Assembly: GCA_017439675.1 (NCBI GenBank)
Contig: JAFSIQ010000009.1
Span: 36,497-100,496, forward strand
Length of the DNA: 64,000 nt
Source of the DNA: Lachnospiraceae bacterium
GTDB lineage: Bacteria; Bacillota; Clostridia; Lachnospirales; Lachnospiraceae
Reading direction: 5' to 3'
Part shown: positions 62,312-64,000 of the stretch, piece by piece
Layout of the letters: the number at the start of each line of letters is the position of its first letter
How positions within the stretch are numbered: the first letter of the stretch is position 1
Notes under the pieces: generated by a model
What the model was told of the DNA's origin: nothing
Databases searched by the model: none
What the model saw: only the letters and a program-made list of their open reading frames with translations
Made by a program: the position numbers and the translations under genes

Positions 62312-64000
62312 ATGAACAAACAAAGGACACTAGGAAAAAGAGCATTAAGCTACATACTCTGTATGGCACTGGTACTATCCGGACTAATGGTTCCAACACA
62401 GCAGGTTCGTGCAGAGGAAACACCAGAGTATGAAATCGGTGCTATAGTTGCTTCCGGTAACTGTGGTGCAACTGCAAATGATGATGTAACATGGGTGCTG
62501 ACGAAAAATGGAGAAGTAGATGGAAATGATACATATACAATTACCATAAAGGGTAATGGGGCTATGACGGATTACAATACTGATTATGAAAATACTACTC
62601 CTGAATGGCACGAAGAACAATACCATAATTATATTACAAAAGTTGTTATCGGTTATGGAGTTGCAAGAATAGGTAACGATTCTTTTGATGCCTGCCTTAA
62701 AGTAGAAGAAGTAGTTTTTGAAAGAAATGAAAATGGTGAAAGTAGTGTTACAGCTATTGGTGATTATGCATTTAACAATGATGGGAAGTTAACTAGCATT
62801 GTGATTCCTGCGAGTGTGGAAGGAATTGGTAATTATGCTTTTAGAAGTTGCTCTAGTTTAACAAGTCTAGTATTTGAAGAAGGTAGTAATCTTACTACCA
62901 TAGGAGTACAAGCCTTTTACACTGTATCAAAATTAGAAGAATATATAATCCCGAGCAAGGTTGAATCTTTTGGTAATTATACCTTTCGTGATAATGCTGC
63001 TTTGAAACGCTTTTACTATCCTTCGAAAGTAAACGAGTTCGGAAGAGAGGTCTTTGAGAATGATAATTCCCTTGACTATTTCGGCAAATACACAGTCAAT
63101 GAAACTACAAAAACCTGCTCAGTAGAGTATATCGGTCTTAATCAAGAGACATATCTCCCAGGCGACACTATCGTTCCAACTGCCTCAGAAATCATCATCC
63201 CTGAAAAACTGGATGGCTACGAGGTAGTGCAGGCAACCATCGGTGACAAAACAGTTAATATTCCAAAAAGTTTTGAGGCAGACCATAAGGTAACAAAATT
63301 ATCCGACATCGAGGTTTTAGAGGGCTGGACCTACGAAGCAGAAACCGACGAACTTCCTGCAGGAGGCTCAGTTGATGTAACTCTTACAAGTTACAAAATA
63401 AACGATACACAGAAATTCATAATTACGCCAAAGACAATCACCGTATCAAGAGCAGCTTGTGTAGATGCCAATAAAGACCACAAATGTGACGGTGGTTGTG
63501 GTAAAACTTTTGGTGACTGCGTAGACGCCAACAAAGACCACAAGTGCGATTATGGCTGTGATAAAGTAACTGAGCATAGCTGGGATGAGGGCGTTATTAC
63601 AAAAGAACCAACCTCTCAGGATAAGGGTGAGAAAACTTATACTTGTACATTTTGCAAGGCAACAAAGACAGAGGAAATTGCAGCTTTAGGTATACCAGAG
63701 GTTGGAACAGAGGATGTGTCCGATGATGGTAAAGCTGCCTATAAGGTAACAAAGTCCGATTTGGAAAAGGGTACTGTAACCTACGTTGCCCCAACTGATG
63801 CAAAGGCAACCACAGTAACCATTCCGGCTACCGTTGAGATTGATGGTGTAGAGTATAGTGTTACAGCGATTGAGAAAAACGCATTTAAGAAGAATAAGAA
63901 CCTAAAGACTGTAACTATTGTAAAGAATGTAAAGACCATTGGTTCTAATGCGTTCTATAACTGTACCAAGTTGAAAACAGTAACCTTTGGAAGTAACGTA
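62312..64000 (+). CDS. secreted BspA-like LRR surface protein, 3' end beyond the window
   Basis: Partial: 563 codons read open to the window edge with no stop. ATG 62312 follows GGAGGAG. A signal peptide (helix about residues 12-28, likely cleavage after QVRA) precedes an N-terminal domain, four or so LRR_5 repeats (about 110-250), a beta-rich region (about 265-375), two 20-residue CVDANKDHKCD repeats at 383 and 403, and from about 470 a module with KVTKS, VTIPATV and VKTIGSNAF also present at the C-terminus of the first LRR protein. Probably surface exposed and adhesive; the Cys/Asp repeats suggest metal binding (inference). Confidence 0.87.
   Translation, partial: MNKQRTLGKRALSYILCMALVLSGLMVPTQQVRAEETPEYEIGAIVASGNCGATANDDVTWVLTKNGEVDGNDTYTITIKGNGAMTDYNTDYENTTPEWHEEQYHNYITKVVIGYGVARIGNDSFDACLKVEEVVFERNENGESSVTAIGDYAFNNDGKLTSIVIPASVEGIGNYAFRSCSSLTSLVFEEGSNLTTIGVQAFYTVSKLEEYIIPSKVESFGNYTFRDNAALKRFYYPSKVNEFGREVFENDNSLDYFGKYTVNETTKTCSVEYIGLNQETYLPGDTIVPTASEIIIPEKLDGYEVVQATIGDKTVNIPKSFEADHKVTKLSDIEVLEGWTYEAETDELPAGGSVDVTLTSYKINDTQKFIITPKTITVSRAACVDANKDHKCDGGCGKTFGDCVDANKDHKCDYGCDKVTEHSWDEGVITKEPTSQDKGEKTYTCTFCKATKTEEIAALGIPEVGTEDVSDDGKAAYKVTKSDLEKGTVTYVAPTDAKATTVTIPATVEIDGVEYSVTAIEKNAFKKNKNLKTVTIVKNVKTIGSNAFYNCTKLKTVTFGSNV
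63458..63577 (+). repeat. two in-frame 60-bp repeats with Cys/Asp-rich units
   Basis: Units at 63458 and 63518 each encode C-V-D-A-N-K-D-H-K-C-D-x-G-C-x-K. Synonymous differences between them suggest the duplication is not recent. Confidence 0.8.

Overview
This window looks like a chromosomal segment of a motile, strictly anaerobic Clostridia, most likely a member of the Lachnospiraceae. That assignment is inference. It rests on low to moderate GC, a complete flagellar/chemotaxis super-operon of Firmicutes type (CheC, CheD, FliY, FlbD/SwrD, CodY next door), an Rnf ferredoxin:NAD+ oxidoreductase operon with ApbE, a type II fatty acid synthesis cluster, and BspA-like leucine-rich-repeat surface proteins. 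Every recognised gene is on the + strand. I see no transposase, integrase, CRISPR array, tRNA or rRNA.

Layout. Positions 1-5.8 kb: a secreted LRR protein, cysteine synthase, a His-rich CobW-type metallochaperone GTPase, a second degenerate CobW-like protein fused to a YcgQ-like (DUF1980) C-terminal domain, and a small coiled-coil protein. 5.7-10.5 kb: fabH-fabD-fabG-fabF, then fabZ, behind a perfect-consensus sigma-A promoter; acpP, the enoyl reductase and the acc genes are absent. 10.5-18 kb: apbE, a NusG-domain-II protein, a Gx (HepPP-synthase component I-like) membrane protein, then rnfCDGE, a very basic 85-aa ORF, and rnfAB. 18-24.7 kb: ylmC/ymxH, nrdR, comM, dprA, topA, codY.

24.8-59.4 kb: the flagellar and chemotaxis block. 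It runs flgBC-fliEFGHIJ-motE-like-fliK-flgD-TIGR02530-like-flgE-flbD-motAB-fliLMY-cheY-fliOPQR-flhBAFG-pilZ, then a perfect 17-bp hairpin, then cheB(REC-less)-cheA-cheW-cheC-cheD-membrane protein-sigD-fapA and three accessory proteins. Rod, hook, export gate, motor, switch and signalling genes are present. Flagellin, the filament cap, hook-associated proteins, CheR and receptors must lie elsewhere. 59.4-61.6 kb: rpsB (with a structured leader) and tsf. 61.5-62.3 kb: a 767-bp gene-free region with two promoter-like sequences. 62.3-64 kb: the start of a second LRR surface protein that runs off the window and shares a C-terminal module with the first.

How the parts fit: Rnf couples ferredoxin oxidation to ion pumping, with ApbE supplying covalent FMN to RnfD and RnfG. 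CodY sits immediately upstream of the flagellar operon, and SigD is encoded inside it. The least explained items are the basic ORF nested between rnfE and rnfA, the CobW/YcgQ-like fusion, the palindromic elements in intergenic gaps (one inside the flagellar operon), the rpsB leader, and a catalytic-domain-less MltG/YceG-like stalk protein closing the chemotaxis operon.
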